From positions 434,001-498,000 of the forward strand of contig JADQAV010000002.1 of assembly GCA_019775845.1 (NCBI GenBank): DNA of 64,000 nucleotides. The letters run 5' to 3'. Shown here piece after piece: positions 10,401-20,461 of this stretch. The position numbers and the translations under genes are program-made. How positions within the stretch are numbered: position 1 is the first letter of the stretch; every line of letters starts with the position of its first letter. The stretch comes from Myrmaecium sp. VS I D KN 1 (lineage: Eukaryota > Ascomycota > Dothideomycetes > Valsariales > Valsariaceae). Below the pieces are notes generated by a model. The model saw only the letters and a program-made list of their open reading frames with translations, had not been told where the DNA came from and did no database searches.

Positions 10401-12546
10401 GCAAACCACTGAACCTGCTGTGCCGAAACAGCAGGAGTTCGCCTTCTCTGAGATCTCCACGCAGACGACGGAGCCTGCCGCGCCCAAGCGGCCGGAGCTT
10501 GCGTTCTCGGGCATTGCCGCCGAGGCGACCGAGCCTGTCACCCCGCAACGGCCTGCGTTCTCTTTCTCGGAGATGGCTACGCAAACGTCACGGCCTTCCA
10601 CGGCGCAACAAGCAGTTCCAGGCATCGCGGATGTAGAAGAGCGGGCTGGTGTCCGGGCAGATGACGAGAAGAAGCCGGAGGAGAAGAAGGCTGAGAGTGA
10701 GAAGTCTCGGTTCGCATTCTTTGGCTCGATGTTCGGCGGCAACAAGGACAAACCTGAGGAGCAGCACAATGTGGCCGAAGATAAGGTTCAAGAGAGGACT
10801 AGCAGAGATATTCCTTCAACACCTGTGACGGAGCGTCGGATTCCGTTTACTTCAGTAGACGGCAATGCTCGGCGCGAGGGGGCTGACATCCCGAAGCCTG
10901 CCGCTGTCGAGACAACCACTGAAGGCACACAAACTCTGTTGTCTGCGGAAGAGATTGAAAAGATCCTCAAGGCCAAGGCAGCACCAGTCTTGGTCGCGGC
11001 GGCACCCACGCAGTCGGGATCGCCTGTGCGTTCTACCTTCGCTCGTCCGGCAAGCCCCACGAAGAAGACCGTCCATCCTATGGTTGCAGCCGATCCATCT
11101 GCTTACCGCACTGTTCGTCGCCCTGGAAGCTCTAGCAGCATGCGCAGTCGTACCGATACTCCACCGCCTCCTCTTCCTGCAGACCACAAAGAGATTCTCG
11201 CAGCTCTCGGCCAGAAGACCGGAGCGAATGCCGGTACCCAAACGACAAACCTCCAGCCTCCTCGCCCCTCGTCCTCTCAAGCTGGCTCCATGGGCCCACC
11301 ATTGGCTCCCGCCTCTGCATACAACAACAACAAGACCCCGAAAGCCACACGGCCGCGTACTCCCAGCTTCGCCTCCATGTCTGGACAATTCCAGGCGGGC
11401 ACCACACCCCGACCCAGGCCTGTCGCTTCCCGCAGCGAAGTGTCTACCCCCCTCAGTCGCCGCACTTCCGTTTCTTCCTTCGCTTCTGAGCTGGATCAGC
11501 GCTTTAACATCGGCAGAGGGCCTCATGATGGCTTCGATCCAGCTACTACCGACCCACGGATGATTCAAGCCATCACTCAAACCATGATCGGAGAGTACCT
11601 GTGGAAGTACACTCGCAAGACTGGCCGAGGCGAGCTGTCGGAGAACCGTCATCGCCGGTTCTTCTGGGTGCACCCGTACACTCGCACGCTCTATTGGAGC
11701 GACCAAGACCCTGCTTCTGCCGGGCGGACCGAGTTGAAGGCGAAGAGTGTGCAGATTGAGGCTGTGCAGGTGGTCACGGATGACAACCCGATGCCGCCTG
11801 GGTTGCATCGCAAGAGCATCGTCATCGTCACGCCTGGGAGAAACATCAAGTTCACCGCGACCACCGGACAACGGCACGAGACTTGGTTCAACGCGCTCTC
11901 CTACCTCCTTCAGCGCACAGCTGCTGAGCGCGGAGACGGCGAGAACGAGGACGGTGAAGATGTGGATGAGTTCAACCCTGCCAACTACGACCGCAGCGCG
12001 TCCCGACAGACCGGCCGTACCTCCTTGTCCTCCTACCGGACCTCCTCCCCTCACCGTCCGCATCTCGCCACCGTGACCCGCACCTCCCTCGCCTCCACCC
12101 AGCGCGCGACCATGAACCGCACGCCCGAGCCGCAAGGCTCCATCTCCGGCCGCTTCAGCAGCCTGAGCGGCCGCCTGGTGCCCTCCGCCATGCGCGGCTC
12201 CTTCTCCAGCCGCCGCAGCCGCGTCAGCGCGCAAGACATCTCGGTCTACGACTCGGAGGCCGCGGCGCACGACTCGGCTGAGGATCTCCGGATGGTCATC
12301 GAGCAGCAGGAGCGCGAGGCGGATCGGCTGGAGAACGTGCGGGCGTGCTGCGATGGGAAGCATGATGTGGGCACGCTGGGCCGGAAGGGTGGTCGGTATC
12401 AACACCATCATCATCACCATCACCATGACCATGCACCTCCTCCTCCTGCAACGACTACCGGCCGGCGCGCGATCAGCAATGCGTTTACGGTTGGGAAGTC
12501 CGGTGCGTCGACGACGAATCATTCGCGGACGAATAGCAGGGGGTAG
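7402..12546 (+). CDS. apsA: ApsA/Num1 family cortical nuclear-migration protein
   Basis: A single 5.1-kb exon of 1714 residues. ApsA (Aspergillus), Num1 (yeast) and Mcp5 (fission yeast) sit at the plasma membrane, bind phosphoinositide through a C-terminal PH domain and anchor dynein and mitochondria. Residues about 50-345 are coiled coil (heptad-rich Leu/Glu/Gln), matching the family's N-terminal cortical domain. A Ser/Thr/Glu-rich linker follows. A Gly/Ala-rich hydrophobic stretch at about 754-775 (AIGGAIAGGVGYALG) could touch membrane. A tandem repeat zone lies at about 827-1070. The PH domain is at about 1395-1510 (WKYTRKTGRGELSENRHRRF, later RHETWFNALSYLLQRT). The tail carries a His-rich run (encoded at 12402-12433). 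The ATG at 7402 is the first in a good context (CAACATGG) after a CT-rich leader. Num1 has its own long repeats; those seen here are a different 20-residue unit. Confidence 0.9.
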   Translation: MATTASPSPGARPAEGYPSPDPFLSTSHDPKRQRYSQFDNQLFSVYSTGSPQQTRSALEAHLAETVRRLQETSQLGTVLVQQRKELEDRLQEVAQQSDDADIGPELREKLMELEREFNDVSRESARVFLPRSRVPSAEHGEAGGSGMFASEAHPSPSKLSVPVRKQRNQAPSRVHDIKLAAEISASLLDQLREAQALLAEKEEALKEVNAEKAELELNLETLLQRLRALDENEQRYKDENWSLETQVQNLLASSKEAADREQRLNASLKAANEQKSSLETELEQLKQAHAKLSEEHHTVTKHHETELSGLRRNVTSSESERGALQKKIEELIAQNQQLAKAMAYRSRLEEHEAGQDQSSETDDDDLNHVTPDHSPPISPAKPTPRHGQLETETLRSSLQHAHRMIQNLKNNIHREKTEKFELKRMLQETRDELEARRNDPIPGSADKRRKIKAQSEILFKKPLKPTKLGDKRAPMAEVILDEPDWEDQDDQVSPSRSRGSGGSGTIRGKPAIPGGFPSNTTPNETSTDVFDTATENENSEAFETANEREGTTTETDAFHTGAETLDGETTDDLTETEAGPASRARRPSALHLSGNRDSFQSTASTSADEYDDMTIRTPVQTHHPRYRLKINRGGQRRSTQGSATTEVYPNSPPSIRESPASFRSDDSQREVVGQSLEAELSGLHDDSTDDDEMYMEGTPTRSTVVSAQSSPQALRSSAFSRSGSIQMVAPPRPLMVDSGMMTEPWAPEPQPSGLIAGAASAIGGAIAGGVGYALGKETDAEKPDATSVAGTEEDIGSDVERHTQILDSKSEEHEHEPAPVSPPQPLAFSDISAQDLEPVELVPIVVTPPALGFSPFASLETEPVEPVEPAPVVVTPPELGFSPFASLETEPVVPEPTPAAPLEFSGIVAQQLEPVAPATSRIRPDSVTIPPALMPRTARPESVQEEETSRPELSFSGISIQATEPRTPEMPEFTFSEIATQTTEPAAPQQPKLAFSEISTQTTEPAVPKQQEFAFSEISTQTTEPAAPKRPELAFSGIAAEATEPVTPQRPAFSFSEMATQTSRPSTAQQAVPGIADVEERAGVRADDEKKPEEKKAESEKSRFAFFGSMFGGNKDKPEEQHNVAEDKVQERTSRDIPSTPVTERRIPFTSVDGNARREGADIPKPAAVETTTEGTQTLLSAEEIEKILKAKAAPVLVAAAPTQSGSPVRSTFARPASPTKKTVHPMVAADPSAYRTVRRPGSSSSMRSRTDTPPPPLPADHKEILAALGQKTGANAGTQTTNLQPPRPSSSQAGSMGPPLAPASAYNNNKTPKATRPRTPSFASMSGQFQAGTTPRPRPVASRSEVSTPLSRRTSVSSFASELDQRFNIGRGPHDGFDPATTDPRMIQAITQTMIGEYLWKYTRKTGRGELSENRHRRFFWVHPYTRTLYWSDQDPASAGRTELKAKSVQIEAVQVVTDDNPMPPGLHRKSIVIVTPGRNIKFTATTGQRHETWFNALSYLLQRTAAERGDGENEDGEDVDEFNPANYDRSASRQTGRTSLSSYRTSSPHRPHLATVTRTSLASTQRATMNRTPEPQGSISGRFSSLSGRLVPSAMRGSFSSRRSRVSAQDISVYDSEAAAHDSAEDLRMVIEQQEREADRLENVRACCDGKHDVGTLGRKGGRYQHHHHHHHHDHAPPPPATTTGRRAISNAFTVGKSGASTTNHSRTNSRG
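9881..10600 (+). repeat. Coding tandem repeats in apsA (60-bp period)
   Basis: Eight copies of a core like FSEISTQTTEP occur between 9881 and 10600. The last six (starting near 10264, 10324, 10384, 10444, 10504 and 10564) are spaced exactly 60 bp apart, a 20-residue unit joined by Pro/Gln/Lys-rich spacers. An older duplication of VTPPxLGFSPFASLETEP lies at about 9940-10080. Copies differ at synonymous and non-synonymous sites. Confidence 0.85.
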
Positions 12547-13642
12547 ACACCGCGGTCTCTGCATTCGTCTACTCTCTCACTGTCTCTCTTCCCTGTTATG
12601 ATGGTCAACCAACCCACCGACTGTCCGTCCGTCGCGAGTCCTGTACTCCCTGGCTGCGCCGGCACTTTCTTCCGCATCCCTCCGCTTTCTCTCTTGTCCT
12701 CTTTCTCATGCTACCTCACCTTACTTATCCATCCCCATGACCACTACCACTACCACCACCATCATCATCACACACTCCGACTGAAAGGACTCGACTACAT
12801 CTCTTTTTTCCTTTTTCTTTCGTCCTCCTCTCTCAATACTACTCACCACTACACTGTTGACATTCATTTTTCTTTTCTCTTTTTTTGGGGTTCCCTTTTG
12901 TATACAGGCAGACAGCAAAGCAGAAAGCAAAGACAGAAAGAAAGTGAGAACGACACATCCACTGAGTCTCTCTCTTCTTTTCCTTCATCTCCTTTTTTGC
13001 GCTTTATCTCGGCGAGGGTGGGGAGGTGTTTCGTACCTCGTTCTCTGGGTGGGAAGTGTGGGTGGAGGGAGTGTGGGACGGATCCAACATGGTTCTCTTT
13101 TTGCTTGTCACTCTTGCCATCCTTATCTTACCTGTTCTTTTCTGTTATCAACCTCACTCCGCGCGTCTCTCGTTTCTCCCTTTCCTTTTCCTTTCCCTTT
13201 CCCTTTTCCTTCTCTCTTGGTTCGTTGTTTGATAGATATATTTTTTTATTCGAGCCTTTTTCTTTCGCTTTGGTTTCTTTTTTTCGCTTTTGTTGGCATC
13301 GTCGGCTTTTATTCTGATTTTGGCTTCTCGCCCTGTCTCTTCCCTTCCCTCTCTCTCGCAAGAGAAAAAGAAGGAGAGGGGGTCGAGGGAGGGAAAGAAG
13401 AAGAATATGGGAGAAAGAAACACAAGGAGGGCGTTTGGAAGGGGAAAATGGCAATCATTCACTTTTCCTCTTCTCGTCCTCCTTCCTTGGCATCATCATC
13501 AGCATCAGCGTTCTCATAGTCAGTACAATCAGTCCGTCTTGCATACACAAAATACAAAGCTGAAATTTCCATGATTCTTTTTCTCTACTACGGCGCCCTT
13601 TCATCGTTCCATTTCATCTTCGCATCTCAAAACGATGGACTT
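12547..13642. other. Intergenic, 1.1 kb, pyrimidine-rich
   Basis: Tail-to-tail space between apsA and the membrane-protein gene. It is dominated by C/T runs, with ACC/ATC triplet tracts near 12740-12775 and a purine tract near 13360-13450. No gene is seen; it probably holds the two 3' UTRs. Confidence 0.6.
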
Positions 13643-14872
13643 TCAAGCGGTCCTGCCCTTCCTCTCCTCCGCCAACTTACTCCGGCCCATCCGCACCGCC
13701 TTATCCTGGGTGAGGGCGAGATACATATTCACAAAGAAGATAGCAAGGAAGAGCACAGCAACAAGCGCGAGCGTGACAGCAACGAGCACGATGCTAAACA
13801 CGACAAACCCGTAGCACGCGCGGCGGAAGGCGGCGGAGCCGGCAAGCGGCTCGACGGCGGTGCCGACCTGCATGGCGGCGAGGACGAGGGAGAAGTAGAC
13901 GAAGACGACGAGGACCCAGGCGAAGTTGCGGGCGAAGAAGACGGCGTAGCGGTTGTAGGTGTAGAGGTAGCCGCGGACGAAGTGGGTGCGCCAGAAGCGG
14001 AGGCGGTACAGCGCGTTCACGCGGCCCAGCCGCAGCTCGCCGAAGTGGTACCGCGCGTCGACTTGGTCGAGGGCGGTGAGGTCGAGGTGCGCGCCCACGG
14101 AGCGGACGAAGGTTTTCCACCAGCGCCAGCGGATGGGGGTGCCGCCGCCGAGGGTCGAGGGCAGGAGCCCGTGCTCGTGCGCGAGCTGCAGGTCCAGCGG
14201 GGAGAGGAGCAGCCAGATGTAGCTGAGGAGGAGGCCGGCGGCCTGGGCGTGCAGGGCGCGGTCGTGGCAGAGGTAGGTCGTCCAGAAGGCGTGGTCGAGC
14301 AGGTAGGCCGGCAGCGGCTTGATGAAGATGCGTCCGTCCGCGTGCAGGAGGTGCAGGTCGGCTTGCTCGGTCGGCAGGATGCGGAGGTCCAGCATGCGCT
14401 GTCGGTGCAGTGGTCGCGCGTTCATCGGCCGCCCGGCCATCCAGAGCCAGTGGGAGATCCGCCGTAGCCGTGAGACGTCGAGGTCCCGCGCCAGGAAGGC
14501 GAGAATCGCGTCCCGGTCGTCGCTGATTAGGCGGACTTCGTGATTCCGCTGCGGGTCCCGGGTGATGGTCGGGAGTGCCTCGAGGATTTGCGGCGGCACC
14601 GGCGGCGGTTGTCGTGGGTCGGCCGCGGTGCCGATGCCGTTGGACTGCGGGAGGGACGGGCCGTCGGTCGCATGGTGCTGCTCGTCGTGGAGCGGTAGAC
14701 TCACATCTTCAGAAAACGGCGGTCGGAGGGGCGGCTCGAGCTAGATGGAGATATGATGATGTCAACCTCGTCAGCGGAATGTCGGCGGAGGGTGGAGAAA
14801 GTGGGCGGAAATGTCGGGACAACGAACGGAAAGCTTGTGGTCGCCTTCCGCAGACCCTGAACTAGCGACCAT
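13643..14872 (-). CDS. Conserved fungal multi-pass membrane protein (unknown)
   Basis: The main exon 14740-13643 has no ATG before its conserved part. I propose exon 1 at 14872-14828 (ATG in CGCCATGG, 15 codons) and an 87-nt intron with donor GTTCGT and acceptor TCTAG, giving 380 residues. Exon 1 is the least certain part. The soluble N-terminal half has a conserved-looking block (LAFLARDLDVSRLRRISHWL). Hydrophobic segments follow: AAGLLLSYIWLLL, then FAWVLVVFVYFSLVLAAMQV, then a long one near FVVFSIVLVAVTLALVAVLF. It resembles a family of uncharacterised ascomycete membrane proteins (possibly Pfam DUF6601, from memory). No catalytic motif is visible. The tail is basic (KLAEERKGRTA), likely cytosolic. 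Function is unknown. Confidence 0.72.
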
Positions 14873-15736
14873 GGCGGGAGAGAGCCTTGCCAGACAGCCT
14901 TGTATATTGTAGATGTGTATAATATAAATGCTGCAGTCAAAGCACTGCACGTAGGGATGCAAGGCCCAGCGTGTATCGCATATCCACCGGCCTCACGGCG
15001 CCTTGGATGTGTATAACAACGCGCCCATGTTGACAGGTCTCAGCTGCCAAGCTGGCGAGGTGAGGCTGCAAGGCACATCCGGACTCGATGCAGACAGAGA
15101 GTGTGGCACCGCAGCTGAACAAGAGACGTCCCGATCATCCGGGCTCTCTGCTTGGTCCTATCGGGTTGTGGCGCTCGTATAGGACATATCAATGCATGAT
15201 AGGTCCAACCCCCTGTTCCTCCCCTCCCGTCAACTTACTGCAACGAGAGGAGAGAGGAAAAAGGACAACAAAAACGAGAAGAAGAAATGAACACCTGTCC
15301 TTTGTGAAGGAAAACATCAGCAGGGGAGAAAATGAATGGAACAGTTCCAAACCCCACTCCTACCCCCTCCCGCCGGAGACGATCAGGTGGGGATTAATAT
15401 GGAATGACGGGAACCCGGTTCATTAAGCGATCGAACGGATGATATGTATGTATATGCACCAATAAGCGAGTTGAGGACAGGTAAGTACGAAGAGAAGAAA
15501 AGAAAAACCAGGAAAGGCTGAGGGAGGAAGTGTCGTCTCGCTAGCACAAATAAATAGTAGACACCCGCTCCGAAACACGGTCTATCTGGACTTTGTACTG
15601 TATATATTCTCCATCTACATGTGAAAATATCCTAACGGACACGCACGATTTGGCCCTCTCAAATACCCAAGAAGAAGCAGAAGAGAAAATAAACAGGCAA
15701 AGAAAAAAAGGAGGAAAAGAAGGAAAGAAACCAAAG
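14873..15736. other. Intergenic, 0.86 kb, divergent promoter
   Basis: It lies between the divergent membrane-protein and secreted-protein genes. The last 250 bp before 15737 are A-rich with ATAT motifs (for example TATATATTCTCC near 15600), as expected of a promoter and leader. No gene is recognised. Confidence 0.55.
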
Positions 15737-16644
15737 ATGCGCCCCCAAATCCTCCTCACCCCCCTCCTCTCCCTCGTCCACCTCAGCCACGGCGCCTCTC
15801 ACTCCCCATACCCCAGCTCCAGCTCCAGCCCCGAAACCGCCCTCCCCTTCAACCCCACCCCACAATTCCACTCCCCGATGCTGGCGTCGCACTTCCGCAC
15901 CGGCTGCAGCCTACGCAGCACGCACGCCGCCCGGCTCCACCGGCTCGCCGACCTGTACCCGGACCTGACCGCGTTCGCGCCCGCGCTCAAGGTCTTCTAC
16001 GCCGCCCAGCCGTTCGCGGGTAACTTCGACCGGACGGACCCGCATGGTGGCCGGCGGCAGCTGCTTCGGTTGGCTTGGGAGGATGTTCCCCGTGGGGTGA
16101 AGGACTGGCTGCGGCGGGAGGGGAGGAGGCAGCGGGTTTGGGCGGTGGTGAATGAGGCGGAGGAGCAAGGGGAGGAGGGGGAGCGGTGGGTGTTTGGTGC
16201 GCCTGGCGCAGTTTGGGGCGCGCTGCCGCTGTGGGTGGAGGGTGAGGAGGGTGAGGAGGAGTGTGAAGGTGAGATCCTTGTTGATGCCATCCCGTGTTTT
16301 CTTTTTTTCTCCCTGGAATATCTGATTGGGGTGGAAGGCTGACGGCAACAGCGCTGCTGCACGACCTCAGCAATTTCGGACCGGACCTGCGGAACGGGAG
16401 TGTGGTGGCGGATATGACGTATAGGATATCCCAGGACGATAGAACAGTCGAGTTCACGGTCGAGGCGAAGAAGGTGTACCTGAAGGATGGCGTGAGCGTG
16501 GAGCAGCTGGAGATGGCGAAGGCGGAGGAGAAGGCGAAGGCTGAGGCCGGGAACGAAGAGGAAGAAGAAGTCGGGACGGGTCAGCCTCAGGCCGACGGCG
16601 ATGAGCAAATCGACAGGCAAGAGAGAGAGAAGGACGAGTTGTAA
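15737..16644 (+). CDS. Secreted or ER-resident acidic protein, unknown
   Basis: Exons 15737-16268 and 16352-16644 join across an 83-nt intron (donor GTGAGA, acceptor CAACAG) to give 274 residues. A signal peptide is present (MRPQILLTPLLSLVHLSHGA). The mature protein has one central globular-looking region (LHRLADLYPDLTAFAPALKV; later LHDLSNFGPDLRNGSVVADM) with a possible N-glycosylation site at NGS, and few cysteines. The C-terminus is highly charged (KAEEKAKAEAGNEEEEEVG) and ends KDEL-like as EKDEL. That ending is the classic ER-retention signal in many eukaryotes (HDEL/KDEL-type), so the protein may be an ER-luminal resident and not secreted. I know no family for it. It is convergent with TTI1, 202 bp away. 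Confidence 0.7.
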
Positions 16645-16846
16645 GGCTTGGCCGCATTGTTGTACGTATGCATCGTATATGATGTTGTCGGCGTATGCCA
16701 GCCTATAGGGTGTACAGAACAGGTGGCATGCGCCATCTGCTTCGTCGTCAATACTTGTAGTGCCTTTCTTGCTGTCCCAGGTATTTTGAGAAGAGCCTGA
16801 TCGAAGAAGATCCTTCCATCTGTTCTAACCAAGCCCCCAAGCAACT

Positions 16847-19800
16847 TCACTCGACCATGATGTCGATGAAATGGAAATCGTCACAGGGGAGCGGTGACCA
16901 GCCGATCGGATTTGTCGATTCATCCGCGCTCTCAGCAACTCTCCGTTGTAACAGCTTGAGCCACACGGCGTCCGCGTTGCGCACTTCCATAGCCCGCCTG
17001 ACATCTTCACGATCCTCCAGAACAGGCTCCACCATGTCCAGCATGTCATTGAAAATAGCATCGTCCACCGACGGGTGTTCCGCGACCCTAGTGAGGAAGC
17101 GAACCAGAGCTTCCCATATAACACGGCTTGGTGCATCGACGTAGAATGTCTCCCGGCTTACGTTCCCATTTCCGCCCTTGATCATACTGGAGCTTGGGGT
17201 CTCCAGCGCCGAGGTAATTAAGCTATTCGCCGACTTTACCGCAGCTGAACTTGCAGCTTTGGTTGTCTTCGTCCGGTGGAGCGACTTGATCTTGGGCCAT
17301 ACCTCCCTGATCCGTGAGAGCATGAAATTTCCGGCATGAACACACATCAAGCCGATGACTTCAAGCGTGTCCGCGATAACATATGCCTCCGAGTCGTCTA
17401 ATCTCGCAACCAAAGTCGGCCAGAGGGTGTTGATGAGAGGCAGAAAAGAGTTTTCGTGCTTGGCGAGCGTTGGGAATGTCGTATTGAGGACCGAGAGGAG
17501 CGATGTCCGCAGACTCGGCGATGCGGAGGGCAGAAAATGCTGCGTGAGTTCGGATATTTTCAGGAGCAGGGCATATGTCTTTGGCGCTGGCGGAGGTGCA
17601 TCTTCGCTTGGCTGTTGCTCATCCATGGCTGTTTCCGGCTGCTCCACGTCCGAATCTTCGGTTTTCTTCTTCCAGAAATCAATGTCGAACTCTTCGGGTT
17701 TTTCGCTAGCGGAGGATGCCGATTCCTTCTCCTTCAATTTCCTAAGAAACTCCAGTACCGCTGCCATCGATGTCGGCCCGTGTAACTGACTGGTGTGTGA
17801 GCTATGTTCCCCCATGGTTATGGCTAACTGAGGTGATTTCGTTCCCTCTTCCGCAATGACGCGCAAGACAGTAAACAGGAGCTCGACTAGGGTTGTGTAA
17901 CCATGGAAGTTCTCTAACGCGGCAAAGATGCTGTCCACAAGGTCCTCTAGATAAGGGATCAAGGAAGGACCTGAGAGTTTTACCATCATAAGTAAAACTT
18001 GTGGAGCCTGCGGCGTGATGTCAAAACTGTTGAGCTTGAGTGCAACCGCATTGGTGAGATAATCGACGTTTGAAACGATGAGCTCGCCAACGTCTCCGTA
18101 CCCACAAGCGTCCGCGATGATGTTCAGGCACGTCATGGCGTGGCTGCGCAGTTGCTGATGACCGGATCCCATCAGCCGAAGGACTGGGAAAAGGACATCG
18201 ATGAGTTCAACCTGGAACTCGGACTGTAACTTCGTTGCATGCATTGCTATAGCTTCCAACGCGAGTGCCTGCAGACGCCAGTCACTTCCAGAGTTTTCGC
18301 CGGATTCTGAGATAGCCGTAATTGAGAGCGAGTACAGCTCTTCACGTAACTCTCCCTCTTCCGAATCAGACGAGCCAAAATCGAAGATCTCCTCTGCAAA
18401 CCCACTGCGGGTACCATAGGACTTCAGTATATGCAAGGACAACCAGAAACTTGCTAGCTTAAGCTCTCCATTGTTCAACCTGACCGATTGGATGAGATCC
18501 CGGGTGATCTCTAGACAGGAGTCGGAGGTACCGAGCTGGTTGAGCAACGCTTGCAATTCCCCAACAGTCTCTTCTTGACTTGTGGAGCTCATGATAACCG
18601 GTTCGAACTGGGTCGATTTGACTGTGAAGTTGCTACTCTGAAGCGCCATAGAAGTCCCACTAGGGCTGGATCCGACGACGGTCGCAAGCGACGATGAGTT
18701 GTGTATCGCACTGAAGACACTGTCACGCAAGTTCGCTGCCATGATTCGATCAACGAGTGTCAAGTCGACCATCTGCTCAGAGAGCAACCGGTAAGAAACG
18801 GATATTTGACTGACAACCCGTCGTTTGGGAACATCATCTTGCCCTTGCATGACACGTGGAAGTGACGTGACCCACCCATGAAGACTAGACCGGAGAAGTT
18901 CCGCGAGGTCTGGATCGCTGGTCAACATCCGGTTGACTGTCTGTTCTGTGGTATTTTGGGGATGTTCTCCGACTATGGTCACGAGTGTCTCGAGCATCAT
19001 TCCTACAGCCTCCTCAAGAGATCGTCGGCAATTTTGGAGCACGGTAACGCACAAACGAACCAGAGCTTGGCGTACCTCAGCTCTATCGTGCTGCCGGAGT
19101 TTGATTATACTGCCTAGGGCGACCTTCAGCTGAGCGGCAGTCGCCTTAAGCCAGGAGACCGTAAGCTGGGATGGGTGAACATTATCACCATCTCCCTCGC
19201 TTGCCCCACAAGTCGAGGGTAAGTCTGCAGTTACCTCGTCGCTGACGACAAGTCTAAAGAGCTCGGAAAGTAGATCGATACTGCTCTTTAGGACGCGGAC
19301 AGGCTGTTTCGAGGCAGGGCCCGGCGTCAAAATCTTGGCCAGGCATGAGACCATTCCGGGCATGAAACTCGCAAGGACATCTCTATCTCTGATATTGTTA
19401 CAGAAAGATCTGAGCGCTTCCAGGGCCGTGATTTGGATCTCCGCTGAAGCGCCGGTCAAGACAGCTTCCAGCATAACGTTGATAGCAGCACCCAAAGCTG
19501 GTACGTTAGCTGTAGCTGTCAGCGAGCGCTTTCCTTCTGGAGTGGCACATAAAGACATAAAAAGTTCCCCAAGGCATGCCAAAGCTACCGTCTGAAGCTC
19601 CTCGGTAGTCTTGGTAACCATTTTATTATTCGGAGAACTGTCCGCCATGAAAGTCAGGAGGATCAAGAGCTGGCCGCCGAGGTTTGGAGGAAGCTGGATC
19701 CGCCACCCGGTTTGGAGGAGCACAAGAACGCATTGCAAAGAGAGTTCAAGAGCGCGGACAGGTAGATTTTGACTGGCTTTCAGAACATGAGAGATGGGAA

Positions 19801-20046
19801 AGAAAACGTAATCTGCAAGTTTGCTGTCCAGTATTTCACCGCTTGCGTTCAAGTCGGTCAGGACCTTGTGAACCTGGCTCAGACTGTCGAGAATGGCCTT
19901 GCTATTTGTTGCAGGTCCGGTAGGACGCAAAGCCTCTTGGCTTAGCTGAATGCATAGTGGTTTAAGCTGCGTCGATCAGCGAGAGGCTCTGAAGCGCTGC
20001 GGTCCTATCTGTATACCTTCTGGAAAATGGCATTTCTGCCTTCCAT
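16847..20046 (-). CDS. tti1: TTI1-type subunit of the TEL2-TTI1-TTI2 complex
   Basis: Exon 1 is 20046-20017 (10 codons). A 50-nt intron follows (GTATAC..GCAG with CTGAT branch), then exon 2 at 19966-16847, giving 1049 residues. The 3' exon alone lacks an ATG at its start. Splicing restores the family N-terminus, FQKLKPLCIQLSQEALRP. TTI1 is a HEAT-repeat scaffold that helps Hsp90/R2TP mature PIKK kinases (TOR, ATM, ATR). The family hallmark is LADYVFFPISHVLKASQNLP followed by ALELSLQCVLVLLQTGW near residues 40-75. The rest is a helical HEAT-like array with an acidic Ser/Glu patch (DFGSSDSEEGELREE) and a disordered stretch with EKPEEFDIDFWKKK. Length fits yeast and human TTI1 (about 1040-1090). 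It is divergent from pds5, sharing 415 bp. Confidence 0.86.
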
Positions 20047-20461
20047 GACTTGGCGTGAGGCGTGCTCTAGTGATTACAAAAGGCTGCTATGTGTGTCATT
20101 ATACAGCACATTTCGGGAAAGCCCTAGAAAGAAGAATGGAGGCGATGTGACGTGAGGATATATTAATACGGTTTTGCTTCGTGGTCGGGATCTTTGCCTT
20201 GAAGATGTGGAGATGGTTCGGTGACGGCACGGATGAAGTCTACGCGCTAAGTTCCGTCGCGTCGAGAGCTCAACGGAGCTCTTTCAAGTCCCACAAATGC
20301 TCCCCCCTCACCAACAACTCCAGCGCATTCTCCAGCGCATTCTCCAGCGCATTCTCCACGGCGCACTTGTCGAATTCGCGCCTATCCCTGCGGCATCGTG
20401 TCCGCGATCATAAATACTGTCCAGTGCTTCACGTCGCAGTCTGTCCGGTCAAGTGAACACC
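20047..20461. promoter_or_regulatory. Shared 415-bp promoter between tti1 and pds5
   Basis: The two ATGs lie 415 bp apart on opposite strands, so one compact region must serve both genes. It contains a TGACGTGA element near 20148, an AT-rich ATATATTAATA stretch near 20158 and a 12-bp unit repeated three times at 20319-20354. Confidence 0.6.
20319..20354. repeat. Three tandem 12-bp units in tti1-pds5 promoter
   Basis: The unit TCCAGCGCATTC is repeated exactly three times, with a partial fourth (TCCACG). It lies about 110-140 bp upstream of the pds5 ATG. Confidence 0.85.

Noticed and set aside
10852-12564. 570-codon open frame on the minus strand under apsA
   Set aside because: It is an antisense shadow of a high-GC coding region; Arg/Ala/Gly-rich composition without any domain, while the plus strand encodes the PH domain.
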